Assembly: GCA_947624775.1 (NCBI GenBank)
Contig: CANQLT010000012.1
Span: 1 to 40,473 of the forward strand
Length of the DNA: 40,473 bases
Direction: 5' to 3'
DNA from: an uncultured Monoglobus sp.
GTDB lineage: Bacteria; Bacillota; Clostridia; Monoglobales; Monoglobaceae
Part shown: positions 7,817-16,246 of the stretch, piece after piece
How the letters are laid out: each line of letters begins with the position of its first letter
How positions within the stretch are numbered: the first letter of the stretch is position 1
Notes under the pieces: model-generated
Seen by the model: only the letters and a program-made list of their open reading frames with translations
What the model was told of the DNA's origin: nothing
Database searches by the model: none
Program-made: the position numbers and the translations under genes

Positions 7817-8416
7817 TTAATATGTGACTTTGATCCTGTTGGCCGACAGGCCGTACAACGCCTTCACAGCCTCGTATATTTCGTTCCTGACCCTTTCGTC
7901 CGAAGCGCCCTCCGCAACAACGACCACGCCTATCGGATAGGGCAGCTTTTCGCGCACCACATAAGGCTCGCTGCCGCTGCCGAGGCCTCCCGAGGCTCCG
8001 GCGGGCTTTGACTCCCCCGTGCTGCTCTCCTTTTTGCCGCTTTCGCTCTCGCTGATCTCGCTGCTGGTTTTGCTGTCCTTTGCCAGCACCTTCTCGTTGG
8101 TGCTGTCGATATATATACGCACGCTGACCTCGCCCGCGCCGCTGATCTTGCTCAGTATATCCCGAAGCTCCCTCTCTGTTTTTATCACGTACTCGTCCTC
8201 GGACATAAAATCCGTAGCGGCATTCGGCTCTATCTTTTTGCCGCCGTCACCGCTCGCGCCGGGCTTTATAAAAACGAGCGTGAGCGCCGCCGCGGCGATC
8301 GCCAGTATCACAAGCGGGTTTACCCGATTTTTGTCGTCGCTGCCGCGGCTCCCGAATTTTTGAAAAAAATCCGTTATTCTCCGCGCAAACGTTTGTTTGT
8401 TATTCTGTTTCTCCAT
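7817..8416 (-). CDS. spoIIIAG: Stage III sporulation protein AG
   Basis: Ring-forming component of the SpoIIIA-SpoIIQ channel between mother cell and forespore. The 199-residue protein has a single membrane segment at about 31-49 (VILAIAAAALTLVFIKPG). A conserved region follows with ELRDILSKISGAGEVSVRIYIDST and, near the end, LPYPIGVVVVAEGASDERVRNEIYEAVKALYGLSANRIKV, both typical of SpoIIIAG. A Ser/Glu/Gly-rich insert separates them. The start overlaps spoIIIAF by 17 bases and has GGGAGCAC upstream. Confidence 0.94.
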   Translation of the reverse strand: MEKQNNKQTFARRITDFFQKFGSRGSDDKNRVNPLVILAIAAAALTLVFIKPGASGDGGKKIEPNAATDFMSEDEYVIKTERELRDILSKISGAGEVSVRIYIDSTNEKVLAKDSKTSSEISESESGKKESSTGESKPAGASGGLGSGSEPYVVREKLPYPIGVVVVAEGASDERVRNEIYEAVKALYGLSANRIKVTY

Positions 8417-8936
8417 TTTGTGCTCCCGCGCCGCGCTCCTTAACCGTTATTTTGCCGCTTGGCAATCCTGTCAATTCCGACGCCGCCGCTTTTATCGCCG
8501 CGCTCTTTGAGGCGTCCGCGGCATATATCTCGATCGTCATTCCCTCAAGACTGCCGAACACCGAGTCGGATATCTCGGCCTCGACGCTCGTCGGAACCGC
8601 TCCGCACTCGCGCTCAATGCCCGACGCAACGCTGCTCTCCAGGCTGTCCTTATAAATTTTTATAATGTCGTTTTTCTGCTTTTCCTCTATTTCGGCCGCC
8701 TCGCGCTCGGTCCGCTCCTCCGCCGCGGAAAACGAGGCGGCGTACTCGTCCGCGCTCTCCCCGAGACCGCCGCTTATCAGCGCGACTACGGGCTTTGTCA
8801 GCGTGAGCAAAAGCACCATGCCCAGTATAAGGCGGATATATTTTCTGTATGAGTCGGACGGCAGCACGGTCTCGGCAAGAGTGCCGAACACCACTGTCGC
8901 CGCTACCGAGTACGACCACTGTCTTAAACTCTCCAT
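8400..8936 (-). CDS. spoIIIAF: Stage III sporulation protein AF
   Basis: A 178-residue membrane protein of the SpoIIIA complex. The N-terminus carries two hydrophobic segments (SVAATVVFGTLAETVLPS and LILGMVLLLTLTKPVVALI) with the YIRLILGM..L signature seen in SpoIIIAF. The rest is a soluble domain beginning with a charged helix (EERTEREAAEIEEKQKN) and ending near ELTGLPSGKITVKE. ATG follows AGGAG, 16 bases after spoIIIAE. Confidence 0.92.
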   Translation of the reverse strand: MESLRQWSYSVAATVVFGTLAETVLPSDSYRKYIRLILGMVLLLTLTKPVVALISGGLGESADEYAASFSAAEERTEREAAEIEEKQKNDIIKIYKDSLESSVASGIERECGAVPTSVEAEISDSVFGSLEGMTIEIYAADASKSAAIKAAASELTGLPSGKITVKERGAGAQNGETE

Positions 8937-8952
8937 AGCTTTTCTCCTAAAG

Positions 8953-10116
8953 CTAAACCGAAATATTTATCATAACGGTCAGCATTATGATAAACATAAT
9001 TGACACGGCCGCCAGCATCGAAAACACGGCGGCGATCCCGTCCGCCATCACGCTCAGACATTCGGTGACGCTTTTTTCGCTGATCGGTTCGCACAGAGCG
9101 GCCGCCAGACGAAATACTATCAGCGCCGAAACAATCTCCAGCACCGGCGTCAGCGCGATGAAAAACACGACGATTATCCCCAAAACGCCCAGAGCGTTTT
9201 TTATCACCGCTCCGCATCTCATAACTGTCTCGACCGAGTCAGACAAAATTCCGCCCACAAGCGGTATCAGATTCGACGAGGCGAACTTGGTGAGCTTGAG
9301 CGTCAGCGCGTCGGCGCCCGAGGCAGCAATGCCGCGGAGCCCTGAAAACGCCGTGAATATCATCAAAATCACGCTGAGGCCGTATTTTACGGCGCCGTTT
9401 ATAAACTCGACCAGACGCGCGGTCTTGAGCCCCTCGGACATGGAGTTCACCGTGCCCAGCCCCACCCCTATCATGACGAGCGGAACAAAGACCGAGCGGA
9501 TAAGGCTCACCGCGATCTCTATAATTGCCAGCAGCGTCGGCTCAAGGGCCGCGGCGCTGACCGCGGCTCCGCTCGACAGCAGCGCCGTCATCATAACGGG
9601 AACGGCGCAGCGCATGAAAACGGCCAGATTTTCGATCGCGGACGACGCGCTCACAAGACAGCCGTAAAACACCGACGCGGCCATCGACGCCACCGCGATA
9701 AAGCAGACATACGACGCCGCCTTAAACGCCGCTCCGCGCTCAAAATCGCTGACCGAGTTTGCCAGAAAGGCGCTGAGAACAGCCGCCGCCAGAACTCCTG
9801 CCATGTTTTTTGCCGCGGACAAAACCTTTCCGGTCAGTGCCCGAAAAAGCTCGCGCGCCAGCGATCTCATGTCAAACGGAACATCTCCTGCCGCTATCCT
9901 TGACAGCAGCTCGCCTATCGAAAATCCGTCCGCATACGGCGTCACCGCTTCGAATATCACTCCTCCCGCGCCCTCGTCGATCTGCTCTCCGTATATCCCG
10001 AGATATTCGTCAACAAGGTCTTGAGGCGCGGACGGTTCCTCGGCGTGCGCCGCGCCGCAGAAGATCATGACCGCCGCCGCGAGTATTATCGCTGTTTTGA
10101 TTTTATGACTCAGCAT
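8953..10116 (-). CDS. spoIIIAE: Stage III sporulation protein AE
   Basis: Polytopic membrane protein of the SpoIIIA channel, 388 residues, close to the usual ~400. It begins with a cleavable-looking signal peptide (KTAIILAAAVMIFCGAAHAEE). A soluble N-terminal part includes PYADGFSIGELLSRIAAGD, followed by about seven hydrophobic segments. Conserved pieces include LALEPTLL-like AALEPTLLAIIEIAVSLI, GLGTVNSMSEGLKTARLVEFING and LIPLVGGILSDSVETV. The ATG at 10116 is chosen because the open frame upstream of it overlaps spoIIIAD and encodes a highly charged non-conserved peptide. It begins six bases past the spoIIIAD stop. Confidence 0.95.
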   Translation of the reverse strand: MLSHKIKTAIILAAAVMIFCGAAHAEEPSAPQDLVDEYLGIYGEQIDEGAGGVIFEAVTPYADGFSIGELLSRIAAGDVPFDMRSLARELFRALTGKVLSAAKNMAGVLAAAVLSAFLANSVSDFERGAAFKAASYVCFIAVASMAASVFYGCLVSASSAIENLAVFMRCAVPVMMTALLSSGAAVSAAALEPTLLAIIEIAVSLIRSVFVPLVMIGVGLGTVNSMSEGLKTARLVEFINGAVKYGLSVILMIFTAFSGLRGIAASGADALTLKLTKFASSNLIPLVGGILSDSVETVMRCGAVIKNALGVLGIIVVFFIALTPVLEIVSALIVFRLAAALCEPISEKSVTECLSVMADGIAAVFSMLAAVSIMFIIMLTVMINISV

Positions 10117-10121
10117 TTTTC

Positions 10122-10514
10122 TCACTTGTACATTATTATCTCCCTCACAAGATCGAGCAGGCGTTTTATTATCGGCACCGACATGGCGAGGATTATCAGT
10201 TTGCCGCCCAGCTCGATCTTTGTCGCGATCGCGTTTTCGCCCGCGTCCTTGCACAGCTCCGCCGAAAACGATGCCAGATATGACACGCCTATGATTTTTA
10301 TTATGACTGTCATATACGCGCCGTTTATTCCCGCCGCGGCTGAAAGGTCGCTCAGTTCCCCGACGATACCGCCGAGATAGGGCATCACCCCGAGCAGCAC
10401 GATGATCGATACCGCGATAGGTATCATCATCGAAAGCTCGGGCTTTGAGCGCCTTATCAAAATCGAGATCACGCCTCCCGCAAGCCCGATACCCACGATC
10501 TTCGCTATCTCCAT
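10122..10514 (-). CDS. spoIIIAD: Stage III sporulation protein AD
   Basis: A 130-residue membrane protein with four hydrophobic segments, matching the usual ~133 residues. MEIAKIVGIGLAGGVISILIRRSKPELSMMIPI at the start (split here as MEIAKIVGIGLAGG and RRSKPE) and GKLIILAMSVPIIKRLLDL at the end are typical. The ATG at 10514 begins two bases after the spoIIIAC stop; the open frame continues upstream through spoIIIAC but that part is an out-of-frame shadow. It acts with SpoIIIAC in the channel's membrane platform. Confidence 0.94.
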   Translation of the reverse strand: MEIAKIVGIGLAGGVISILIRRSKPELSMMIPIAVSIIVLLGVMPYLGGIVGELSDLSAAAGINGAYMTVIIKIIGVSYLASFSAELCKDAGENAIATKIELGGKLIILAMSVPIIKRLLDLVREIIMYK

Positions 10515-10516
10515 GA

Positions 10517-10714
10517 CTACAGCCCGAATATATCCTGTATCATGATGAACAGATTGCTTATCTCGCGTATCACCATGAGCAGCACTACGATAAGCCCCGC
10601 GATCGTCGTCATCATAGCCTGATCGTCGCGTCCGGCGCGGCACAGCAGCATGTTGAGCACAGCCACAAGTATGCCGATCGCCGCCACCCTGAAAATCAAG
10701 TCAACGCCCGTCAT
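10517..10714 (-). CDS. spoIIIAC: Stage III sporulation protein AC
   Basis: A 65-residue two-helix membrane protein (usual length about 66-68). MTGVDLIFRVAAIGILVAVL and ITTIAG-like MMTTIAGLIVVLLMVI with a short RAGRDDQA turn are typical. ATG follows a very strong GGAGGGG site. It pairs with SpoIIIAD. Confidence 0.93.
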   Translation of the reverse strand: MTGVDLIFRVAAIGILVAVLNMLLCRAGRDDQAMMTTIAGLIVVLLMVIREISNLFIMIQDIFGL

Positions 10715-10735
10715 TTTATCCCCTCCGTTTTTATG

Positions 10736-11257
10736 TCAAAGCAAAAGCACCGTTATCAGTATGCCGCAGGCGAAGCCCAGACCGCGGTACAGTTTGCCGC
10801 TTTCGGCCTTTTTGAGCCGCGCCTTTTCTTCCTCGATGCGAAGCTTTTCTCGGGCCGCCCTGATATTGTCCCTCTCCCTCTCTCGGTCACCGCGGCTGAG
10901 GCTCGAGGCAAAGGCCGATATTATATCAAGCGCGTCCGCGCTCACGCAGAGCCGCTTTTTGTTGCTTTCTATCGCCATGCGCCACACCTCGCTCATATCG
11001 CCGCCGCCGAGAGCTTCAACCCCTCGCGCGGCACCCAAGAAAATATCTTTAACAACTCCGCTCTGCGGCTTTGAGGCAAAGTACAGCGCCTCGCTGAGAA
11101 CCGAATTGTTGACCGTCATCTCGATTTCCAAAAGTCCGAGCGCGTCGGAAAATCCGCGCGTCTGCCTTATTCTGGCGTCCAGCGCGGAGGCCGCCGACAT
11201 GCCCGCGAATCCGCAGCCCAATATGATGACCGCGGCGCAGATCAGCTTTACCGTCAT
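10736..11257 (-). CDS. spoIIIAB: Stage III sporulation protein AB
   Basis: A 173-residue membrane protein with an N-terminal hydrophobic segment (LICAAVIILGCGFAGMSAA) and a C-terminal one (LYRGLGFACGILITVLLL). The helical middle is related to type II/IV secretion GspF-like platform proteins and contains LGLLEIEMTVNNSVLSEAL, which matches the SpoIIIAB pattern. The ATGA overlap with the spoIIIAA stop (4 bases) suggests coupled translation. Confidence 0.92.
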   Translation of the reverse strand: MTVKLICAAVIILGCGFAGMSAASALDARIRQTRGFSDALGLLEIEMTVNNSVLSEALYFASKPQSGVVKDIFLGAARGVEALGGGDMSEVWRMAIESNKKRLCVSADALDIISAFASSLSRGDRERERDNIRAAREKLRIEEEKARLKKAESGKLYRGLGFACGILITVLLL

Positions 11258-12168
11258 ACCGCCCGCCTGACTTCCGCGTCGAGCCTGCCTCCGGTTCTGC
11301 CTTTGATCAAGATCAGCAAATCGAACACACGATTTTCAAACAGCGGCCTGAAAACCGACATTCGGCTCAATTCGTCAAACGAGCCGCCGTGGACTGAGGC
11401 GATCACCGCGGCGCCGCTGCCCTTTGCCAGACAAACGGCGCGGGCCTCACTTTCGGTCACGATTTCGTCCGTGATTATTACCTGCGGCGACATGGTGCGT
11501 ATAAGAATTTCAACGCCGCAGCCTTTTGGCGCGTACTCCACCACATCGGTATTCGCGCCTATATCATTGGACGGCGCGCCGCGGAACATTGCGGCGATCT
11601 CGCCGCGGTCGTCGGATATGCCGACTTTGAAGCCTGTGTTTGATATGATCCGCGCCGCGTCGCGCAGGAAAGTGGTCTTTCCCAGACCGGGCGGCGCTAT
11701 GACAAGCGCGCTTTTTACTCTTCTTCCCTGCACGATGCCGCCGATATAAGGCGCTGCGCAGCCGATTATCTCGCGGGCTACCCTGATATTTATTGAGTTT
11801 ATGTCTCTGAAGCTTTCAGCGTTCCCGTCACGCCCTAACACAGCGCGGCCCGTGAAGCCCGCGCGGTGGCCGCCCCTGAGGGTAACGAATCCCCGACGTA
11901 TCTCGTCGGCGTAGGCGTAGGGCGAATTTTCGCACAAGGCGCGGAAAACCGCGGTCACAGCCGCTTTGCTCACGGTCAAGCCCTCAGGCGGAGCCGTGCT
12001 GAGCTCGCCCGCGGGCGTCACAAAACGCACATGCCCGTCATACACCGACAGCGGCCTCTCGCTGCGCAGCCGTATTTCCTCGGCCTTAACGCCGCCAAGG
12101 GCTTGCTCCAGCGCCCGACGCAGGTTTCCCTGCGGGATAAATTTAAAAATTCCGTCATATTCTCCCAT
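11254..12168 (-). CDS. spoIIIAA: Stage III sporulation protein AA (secretion-type ATPase)
   Basis: Cytoplasmic ATPase that powers the SpoIIIA-SpoIIQ channel. Walker A is APPGLGKTT (about residues 158-166), Walker B is IITDE (231-235), and RGGHRAGFTGRAV plus RDINSINIRVAREI are family signatures. The ATG at 12168 gives 304 residues, the usual size. The frame is open to 12246, but that extension runs past the likely sigma-E -10 box and is not conserved-looking. GGTG lies 8 bases before the ATG, a weak ribosome site. First gene of the eight-gene spoIIIA operon. Confidence 0.95.
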   Translation of the reverse strand: MGEYDGIFKFIPQGNLRRALEQALGGVKAEEIRLRSERPLSVYDGHVRFVTPAGELSTAPPEGLTVSKAAVTAVFRALCENSPYAYADEIRRGFVTLRGGHRAGFTGRAVLGRDGNAESFRDINSINIRVAREIIGCAAPYIGGIVQGRRVKSALVIAPPGLGKTTFLRDAARIISNTGFKVGISDDRGEIAAMFRGAPSNDIGANTDVVEYAPKGCGVEILIRTMSPQVIITDEIVTESEARAVCLAKGSGAAVIASVHGGSFDELSRMSVFRPLFENRVFDLLILIKGRTGGRLDAEVRRAV

Positions 12169-12214
12169 TGTTATCACCGCTATGCTTTCAAGCTCTGATC
12201 GGCTTGTTTTTAGT

Positions 12215-12222
12215 ATTGTATG
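12215..12222 (-). promoter_or_regulatory. Possible sigma-E -10 element of the spoIIIA operon
   Basis: CATACAAT (complement of 12215-12222) fits the B. subtilis sigma-E -10 consensus CATACA-T and lies 46 bases before the spoIIIAA ATG. No good -35 is seen at the normal distance, so this is tentative. spoIIIA operons are known to be sigma-E controlled. Confidence 0.35.
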
Positions 12223-12267
12223 AGGCTTTGTCCGAAAGTAGAACATGCCGCGCCGTTAATTTTGATA

Positions 12268-12295
12268 TTGACATATCGCGAAACAGTGGTATAAT
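12268..12295 (+). promoter_or_regulatory. Sigma-A promoter of the DUF2238-like gene
   Basis: TTGACA (12268-12273), 16-base spacer, TATAAT (12290-12295), followed by a GGGGG ribosome site and ATG at 12331. Confidence 0.8.
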
Positions 12296-12330
12296 ATTTA
12301 ATTGGAATATTATTTAACGGGGGCTTTAAA

Positions 12331-13215
12331 ATGAACGCGAATCATTTAAATGACGCCGAAAAAAAGAAAAAAAGCGATAAGCGCAAAATTATCCATGTTG
12401 TTCTGAGTGTGCTTGTTATTTTGGTTATGATCAGGCAGTTTTTCATGGGCAACTACTCAAATGTCTTTACCTGCATTCTGACGATTTTGCTTTTCACTAT
12501 CCCGACCTTTGTGGATCATCGGCTCAATATAAAAATGCCGATACTGCTTGAGGTGATAATACTGTTCTTCATCTTCGCCGCCGAGATCATGGGCGAGATA
12601 CAGAGCTTTTACACCATAATTCCGCTGTGGGACACGATCCTGCACACGATAAACGGATTCATTATGGCCGCGATAGGCTTTGCCATGATCGACATACTCA
12701 ATCAGTCGCCCAGGATACATATCACCATGTCGCCGTGGTTCGTCGCGTTTGTGACGTTCTGCTTCTCTATGACGATCGGTGTGCTGTGGGAGTTCTTTGA
12801 ATACGGCATGGATCAGATCTTTCTGACCGATATGCAGAAGGACTGGATGGTCCACGACATTGCCTCGGTGCTGCTCAACCCCAGCGGTCTCAACGACCCA
12901 ATAACCATAAAAGACGTGACGCGCACCGTTATCTCGGGCACCATAGACGGCATTCCGCGCGACTGGGTGATCGACGGCGCGTATCTCGACGTGGGGCTCA
13001 TTGACACAATGAAAGATTTGATCGTCAATTGCATCGGCGCTATTGTGTTCTCGATATTCGGATTTCTTTACATAAAGACCCGCGGCAAGGGCAGGCTGGT
13101 GACAAGCCTGATACCCAAGCTCAAGACCCGCGAGGAAATAATGGAAACGCAGCTAATGCTCAATTCAAAAAAGAAAAAGAACGGAAAAAATAAAAAAGTT
13201 TCAAAAAAGTCTTGA
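12331..13215 (+). CDS. DUF2238 / YjdF-like polytopic membrane protein
   Basis: A 294-residue protein with a Lys-rich cytoplasmic start and about six hydrophobic segments. WDTILHTINGFIMAAIGFAMIDILNQ (shown here in part: WDTILHTINGF) and GVLWEFFEYGMD are the signature segments of the DUF2238/YjdF family. GLIDTMKDLIVNCIGAIVF near the end adds the usual conserved Asp. The C-terminus is a Lys/Asn-rich tail (KKKKNGKNKKVSKKS). Function is unknown. It is a single-gene unit on the plus strand; its stop codon lies inside the -35 box of the tRNA-Gly promoter. Confidence 0.85.
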   Translation: MNANHLNDAEKKKKSDKRKIIHVVLSVLVILVMIRQFFMGNYSNVFTCILTILLFTIPTFVDHRLNIKMPILLEVIILFFIFAAEIMGEIQSFYTIIPLWDTILHTINGFIMAAIGFAMIDILNQSPRIHITMSPWFVAFVTFCFSMTIGVLWEFFEYGMDQIFLTDMQKDWMVHDIASVLLNPSGLNDPITIKDVTRTVISGTIDGIPRDWVIDGAYLDVGLIDTMKDLIVNCIGAIVFSIFGFLYIKTRGKGRLVTSLIPKLKTREEIMETQLMLNSKKKKNGKNKKVSKKS

Positions 13216-13240
13216 CAAATAAATTTTTATTTGCTATAAT
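13212..13240 (+). promoter_or_regulatory. Perfect-consensus sigma-A promoter of tRNA-Gly
   Basis: TTGACA (13212-13217), 17-base spacer, TATAAT (13235-13240). The TGA stop of the preceding gene is the TGA inside TTGACA. Confidence 0.9.
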
Positions 13241-13267
13241 TATTAAGCGTTCGAAGATAACGCTTAT

Positions 13268-13342
13268 GCGGGAGTGGCTCAGTGGTAGAGCGTCACCTTG
13301 CCAAGGTGAACGTCGCGAGTTCGAATCTCGTCTTCCGCTCCA
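13268..13342 (+). tRNA. tRNA-Gly (anticodon GCC)
   Basis: A 75-base cloverleaf with encoded CCA: acceptor GCGGGAG/CTTCCGC, D arm GCTC-AGTGGTA-GAGC, anticodon stem TCACC/GGTGA around loop TTGCCAA (anticodon GCC), and T arm GCGAG-TTCGAAT-CTCGT, with one wobble in each of the acceptor and T stems. Confidence 0.98.
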
Positions 13343-13344
13343 GA

Positions 13345-13377
13345 AAAAGCACCGGATATCCGGTGCTTTTCTTTTTT
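13345..13377. terminator. Bidirectional terminator between tRNA-Gly and queF
   Basis: A perfect 26-base palindrome (arms AAAAGCACCGGAT and ATCCGGTGCTTTT, 13345-13370) followed by CTTTTTT. It ends the tRNA transcript on plus, and its A-rich left side serves queF on minus, whose stop is at 13379. Confidence 0.9.
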
Positions 13378-13378
13378 A

Positions 13379-13843
13379 TTAATCAGCGGGACGGGAGGTT
13401 AGGCGGTCAAAGGCGACCTGCTCCCACTTTGTGCCGGGCCTGCCGTAGTTGGCATACGGATGTATAGATATGCCGCCGCGGGGCGTGAACCGCCCGAACA
13501 CCTCGATATACTTGGGCTCCATCAGCTTTATCAGATCCTTCATTATCGTGTTCACGCAGTCCTCGTGAAAATCGCCGTGGTTCCTGAAACTGAACAGATA
13601 CAGTTTCAGCGACTTGCTCTCGACCATTTTGACATCGGGCACGTATGATATGATTATCTCGGCGAAGTCGGGCTGGCCGGTTATCGGGCAGAGCGACGTG
13701 AACTCGGGACAGTCGAAGCGCACCCAATAGTCGTTTTCCTTGTGCTTGTTTTCAAATGTCTCAAGCACCTCGGGCGCGTAGTCTGATTTATATTCGGTGT
13801 TTTTGTTTCCCAAAAGGGTCAGATTTTCGTTTTTTCTGTTCAT
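13379..13843 (-). CDS. queF: NADPH-dependent preQ0 reductase
   Basis: Reduces the nitrile of 7-cyano-7-deazaguanine (preQ0) to the amine preQ1 for queuosine in tRNA. The 154-residue protein is the short, unimodular QueF type. The catalytic Cys is in [12 protein letters not shown] (C52), with Asp in the same motif, and the QueF motif [21 protein letters not shown] follows ([10 protein letters not shown] visible near residue 75). A GAGG site precedes ATG. It is the last gene of queD-queE-folE-queC-queF. Confidence 0.97.
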   Translation of the reverse strand: MNRKNENLTLLGNKNTEYKSDYAPEVLETFENKHKENDYWVRFDCPEFTSLCPITGQPDFAEIIISYVPDVKMVESKSLKLYLFSFRNHGDFHEDCVNTIMKDLIKLMEPKYIEVFGRFTPRGGISIHPYANYGRPGTKWEQVAFDRLTSRPAD

Positions 13844-13860
13844 ATAAATTCCTCTTTCTT

Positions 13861-14547
13861 TTAGTCAATGTCAAGGCCGTTGGCCTCAAACGCAGCTTTT
13901 CGGTCGCGACAGGTGCCGCACACGCCGCAGGGCTTATCTCCGCCCTCGTAGCAGCTCCATGTCATCTCATAGGGCACACCGAGCTTTACTCCTATCGCCA
14001 CGACCTCGCTCTTTGTGATGCCCACAAACGGCGCGCGGATGCCGACCTGATGCCCCGTGCCCTCGTATATGGCGGCGTTAATAGCGGAATTAAAAGCCTC
14101 GCTGCAGTCGGGATAGGCGTTTCCGGCCGCGTCGTCGCTGTGGGCGCCGTAAAATATTTCGTCCGCGCCGAGGCTCACCGCGTACGCCGCGGCGGCCGAC
14201 AGAAAAAGCCCGTTGCGGAACGGCACATAAGTTGATACAGGCGCGCCGCCCGTTTTGCTCACTTGCTCGCCGTAGCTCTCTTTTGGGATCTCGGCATCGG
14301 GATTTTTGCTCAGCAGCGAGCAGTCGCTGAATTTGAACATATCGGTCAGATCAAGCTCGAGCCGTCTCACGCCGTAATGAGCTGCGATATTTTTCGCCGC
14401 TTCGATCTCTTTAGCGTGCTTTTGGCCGTAATATATCGAGAGGGCGGTCACGTTTTGCGCGCCGAATTCGTCCGCGGCCATCGCTAGGGCGGTTGCGCTG
14501 TCCACTCCGCCGCTCAACAGCACCAATGCTTTTTTTGAGTTTTTCAT
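13861..14547 (-). CDS. queC: 7-cyano-7-deazaguanine synthase
   Basis: Converts 7-carboxy-7-deazaguanine to preQ0 with ATP and ammonia. The PP-loop ATP site is [12 protein letters not shown] near the N-terminus, and the zinc site is four cysteines in [15 protein letters not shown] near the C-terminus. The ATG at 14547 follows GGGGTG at good distance, starting 5 bases past the folE stop; a GTG at 14556 is the less likely alternative. 228 residues, normal size. Confidence 0.97.
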   Translation of the reverse strand: MKNSKKALVLLSGGVDSATALAMAADEFGAQNVTALSIYYGQKHAKEIEAAKNIAAHYGVRRLELDLTDMFKFSDCSLLSKNPDAEIPKESYGEQVSKTGGAPVSTYVPFRNGLFLSAAAAYAVSLGADEIFYGAHSDDAAGNAYPDCSEAFNSAINAAIYEGTGHQVGIRAPFVGITKSEVVAIGVKLGVPYEMTWSCYEGGDKPCGVCGTCRDRKAAFEANGLDID

Positions 14548-14552
14548 TTTTG

Positions 14553-15128
14553 TCACCCCATCACTCTTTCCGCAAGTTTCTCGTCGGTCTCAAACCTGCC
14601 GCGCAGCGTCCTTGTGCGCGTTTTGGCCGACGGCTTTGATATTCCTCTCGCTGTCATGCAGCTGTGGCTCGCCTCAATTATTACGGCCACATCGGGGCTT
14701 TCGGTTATCTTTTGGATTATCTCGGCTATGTCGGCTCCCAAGCGCTCCTGAATCTGGAGACGCTTCGCCGCCATGTCGGCGATCCTTGCGATCTTGCTGA
14801 GACCTATGACCTTGCCCCGCGGTATATACGCAACCGACGCTGTCATGTTGTACATCAGCGCCATGTGATGCTCGCAATAGCTGAAAATCTCTATATCCTT
14901 GACGATCACCATATCATTTGAACTTTGATATGAATCGGGATCGTCCTCAAAGGTCTTGTTGAACATTTCGGCTATCTCGTCGTTTGTGTAGTTCATGCCC
15001 TCAAAGACCTCGGAGTACATTTTCGCCACCCGTTTGGGGGTGTCTCTCAGGCCCTCGCGCTCGGGATCGTCGCCCAGAGCCTCCAAAATTCCCCGCACAT
15101 GCTTTTCTATCGCTTTTTCGTCTATCAT
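14553..15128 (-). CDS. folE: GTP cyclohydrolase I
   Basis: Turns GTP into dihydroneopterin triphosphate, the shared precursor of folate and queuosine. The zinc site is Y-C85-E-H87-H88 ([11 protein letters not shown]) with a second Cys in [24 protein letters not shown] is the family N-terminal motif. The ATG at 15128 shares one base with the queE stop (TAATGA) and has AGGAGAGG upstream, giving 191 residues. Its position inside the que operon suggests it mainly feeds QueD, though it could also serve folate synthesis; no other folate genes are in view. Confidence 0.97.
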   Translation of the reverse strand: MIDEKAIEKHVRGILEALGDDPEREGLRDTPKRVAKMYSEVFEGMNYTNDEIAEMFNKTFEDDPDSYQSSNDMVIVKDIEIFSYCEHHMALMYNMTASVAYIPRGKVIGLSKIARIADMAAKRLQIQERLGADIAEIIQKITESPDVAVIIEASHSCMTARGISKPSAKTRTRTLRGRFETDEKLAERVMG

Positions 15129-15814
15129 TACACACCTCTCCTGTCGGGCTCCCAAATCACTTTGTGGAGCTGTATCTGCAAATTTACTCGGTTAAGCTTA
15201 TGCCTTATCATAAAATCGACTATATCTTTGGGGTCTATAGCGCCGAACACCGGGCTTATATACACCCCGCAACGCTCGGTCAGATCGTATTTTTTGATGA
15301 TCTCCAGCGCGCGGCCGAGATCTTCCTCGGAGCCCGCCACAAACTTTACGCAGTCGCCGCGATTGAGCAGATCAAAATTGCTCAAAACCATTTTGCCCTC
15401 CATGCCGCTTGTGGGCAGCTTGTAGTCCATGGTGAAACAGTCGGGCCTTGTTCCGCATTTAATAAACTCATCAAGCGGCACCGCGCCGTTTGTCTCGACC
15501 TCAACGCTCTTTCCGGCTGAGTTAAGCCTCGCCATAAGGCCGCCGATCCCGCTCCGCAGCAGCGGCTCGCCCCCTGTCAGAGTGACGTTTGTTATGCCCA
15601 TACCTTCGATATATTTCAGAATATCGTCCGTCGTCAGCTCCTCCGCGGGCGCGTCTGCGGAATTTGCCCACCCGGTGTCGCAGTAGAAGCAGCGCAGATT
15701 GCAGCCGCGGAACCTTATAAACACCGCGGTCTGCCCGGCACGCCTGCCCTCGCCGTTTATACTGACGAATTTTTCGCACACCGGGAATATTATATTATTC
15801 GCTGTATTCCGCAT
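15128..15814 (-). CDS. queE: 7-carboxy-7-deazaguanine synthase (radical SAM)
   Basis: Radical SAM enzyme that contracts the QueD product to 7-carboxy-7-deazaguanine. The 4Fe-4S motif is C38-NLR-C42-FY-C45. [18 protein letters not shown] before it and [10 protein letters not shown] after it (SAM-binding GGE) are family features. At 228 residues it has the normal core. The start overlaps queD by 20 bases and has GGAGG upstream. Confidence 0.96.
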   Translation of the reverse strand: MRNTANNIIFPVCEKFVSINGEGRRAGQTAVFIRFRGCNLRCFYCDTGWANSADAPAEELTTDDILKYIEGMGITNVTLTGGEPLLRSGIGGLMARLNSAGKSVEVETNGAVPLDEFIKCGTRPDCFTMDYKLPTSGMEGKMVLSNFDLLNRGDCVKFVAGSEEDLGRALEIIKKYDLTERCGVYISPVFGAIDPKDIVDFMIRHKLNRVNLQIQLHKVIWEPDRRGV

Positions 15815-16214
15815 AGGTGTCCTCCGATTCGTATACGCGGACCTTACTTGGCTTGATGCCGTCCGCGCTCAGTTCGTCGTATATGTATTTGGCAAAGTTT
15901 TCGGCCGTTGGTCTGAACGGCAAGACAGCGGCAGCAAAACCCTCGTGCTTGAGGGCGGCCGCCGTTTCAGGCAGCAAAGTTCCGTCCTCGGCGATCAGCT
16001 TGTGGTCGAGGCAGTCGGCGATTTTTTTAAGCCTCGGCTTTATGCCGCCGAAATCCATTACCATTCCGCGGCTCTCACCAACGGGAATGAGCTCCTCCGC
16101 GCTGACATACGCGCGGACCTTCCAGCGGTGGCCGTGGATATTGGCGCATTTGCCGCCGTGCCCTTTGAGAAAGTGCGCCGCGTCGAAATGAGCCTCGCAT
16201 GAAATAGTGTACAT
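15795..16214 (-). CDS. queD: 6-carboxy-5,6,7,8-tetrahydropterin synthase
   Basis: Converts dihydroneopterin triphosphate to 6-carboxytetrahydropterin. Zinc ligands are H14 (FDAAH), H27 and H29 (NIHGH), and the catalytic Cys is C23 (GGKCANIHGH). The later LDHKLI motif and the terminal [12 protein letters not shown] supply the remaining active-site residues. ATG follows AGGAG. First gene of the que operon; only 32 bases separate it from the upstream lipoprotein gene and no preQ1 riboswitch fits there. Confidence 0.97.
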   Translation of the reverse strand: MYTISCEAHFDAAHFLKGHGGKCANIHGHRWKVRAYVSAEELIPVGESRGMVMDFGGIKPRLKKIADCLDHKLIAEDGTLLPETAAALKHEGFAAAVLPFRPTAENFAKYIYDELSADGIKPSKVRVYESEDTYAEYSE

Positions 16215-16246
16215 AATATTTCTCCTGTAATATTAAAATTTGTCAA

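Noticed and set aside
10117-10254. Extended N-terminus of spoIIIAE
   Set aside because: The extra 46 codons overlap spoIIIAD and encode a charged sequence; the signal peptide begins at the ATG at 10116.
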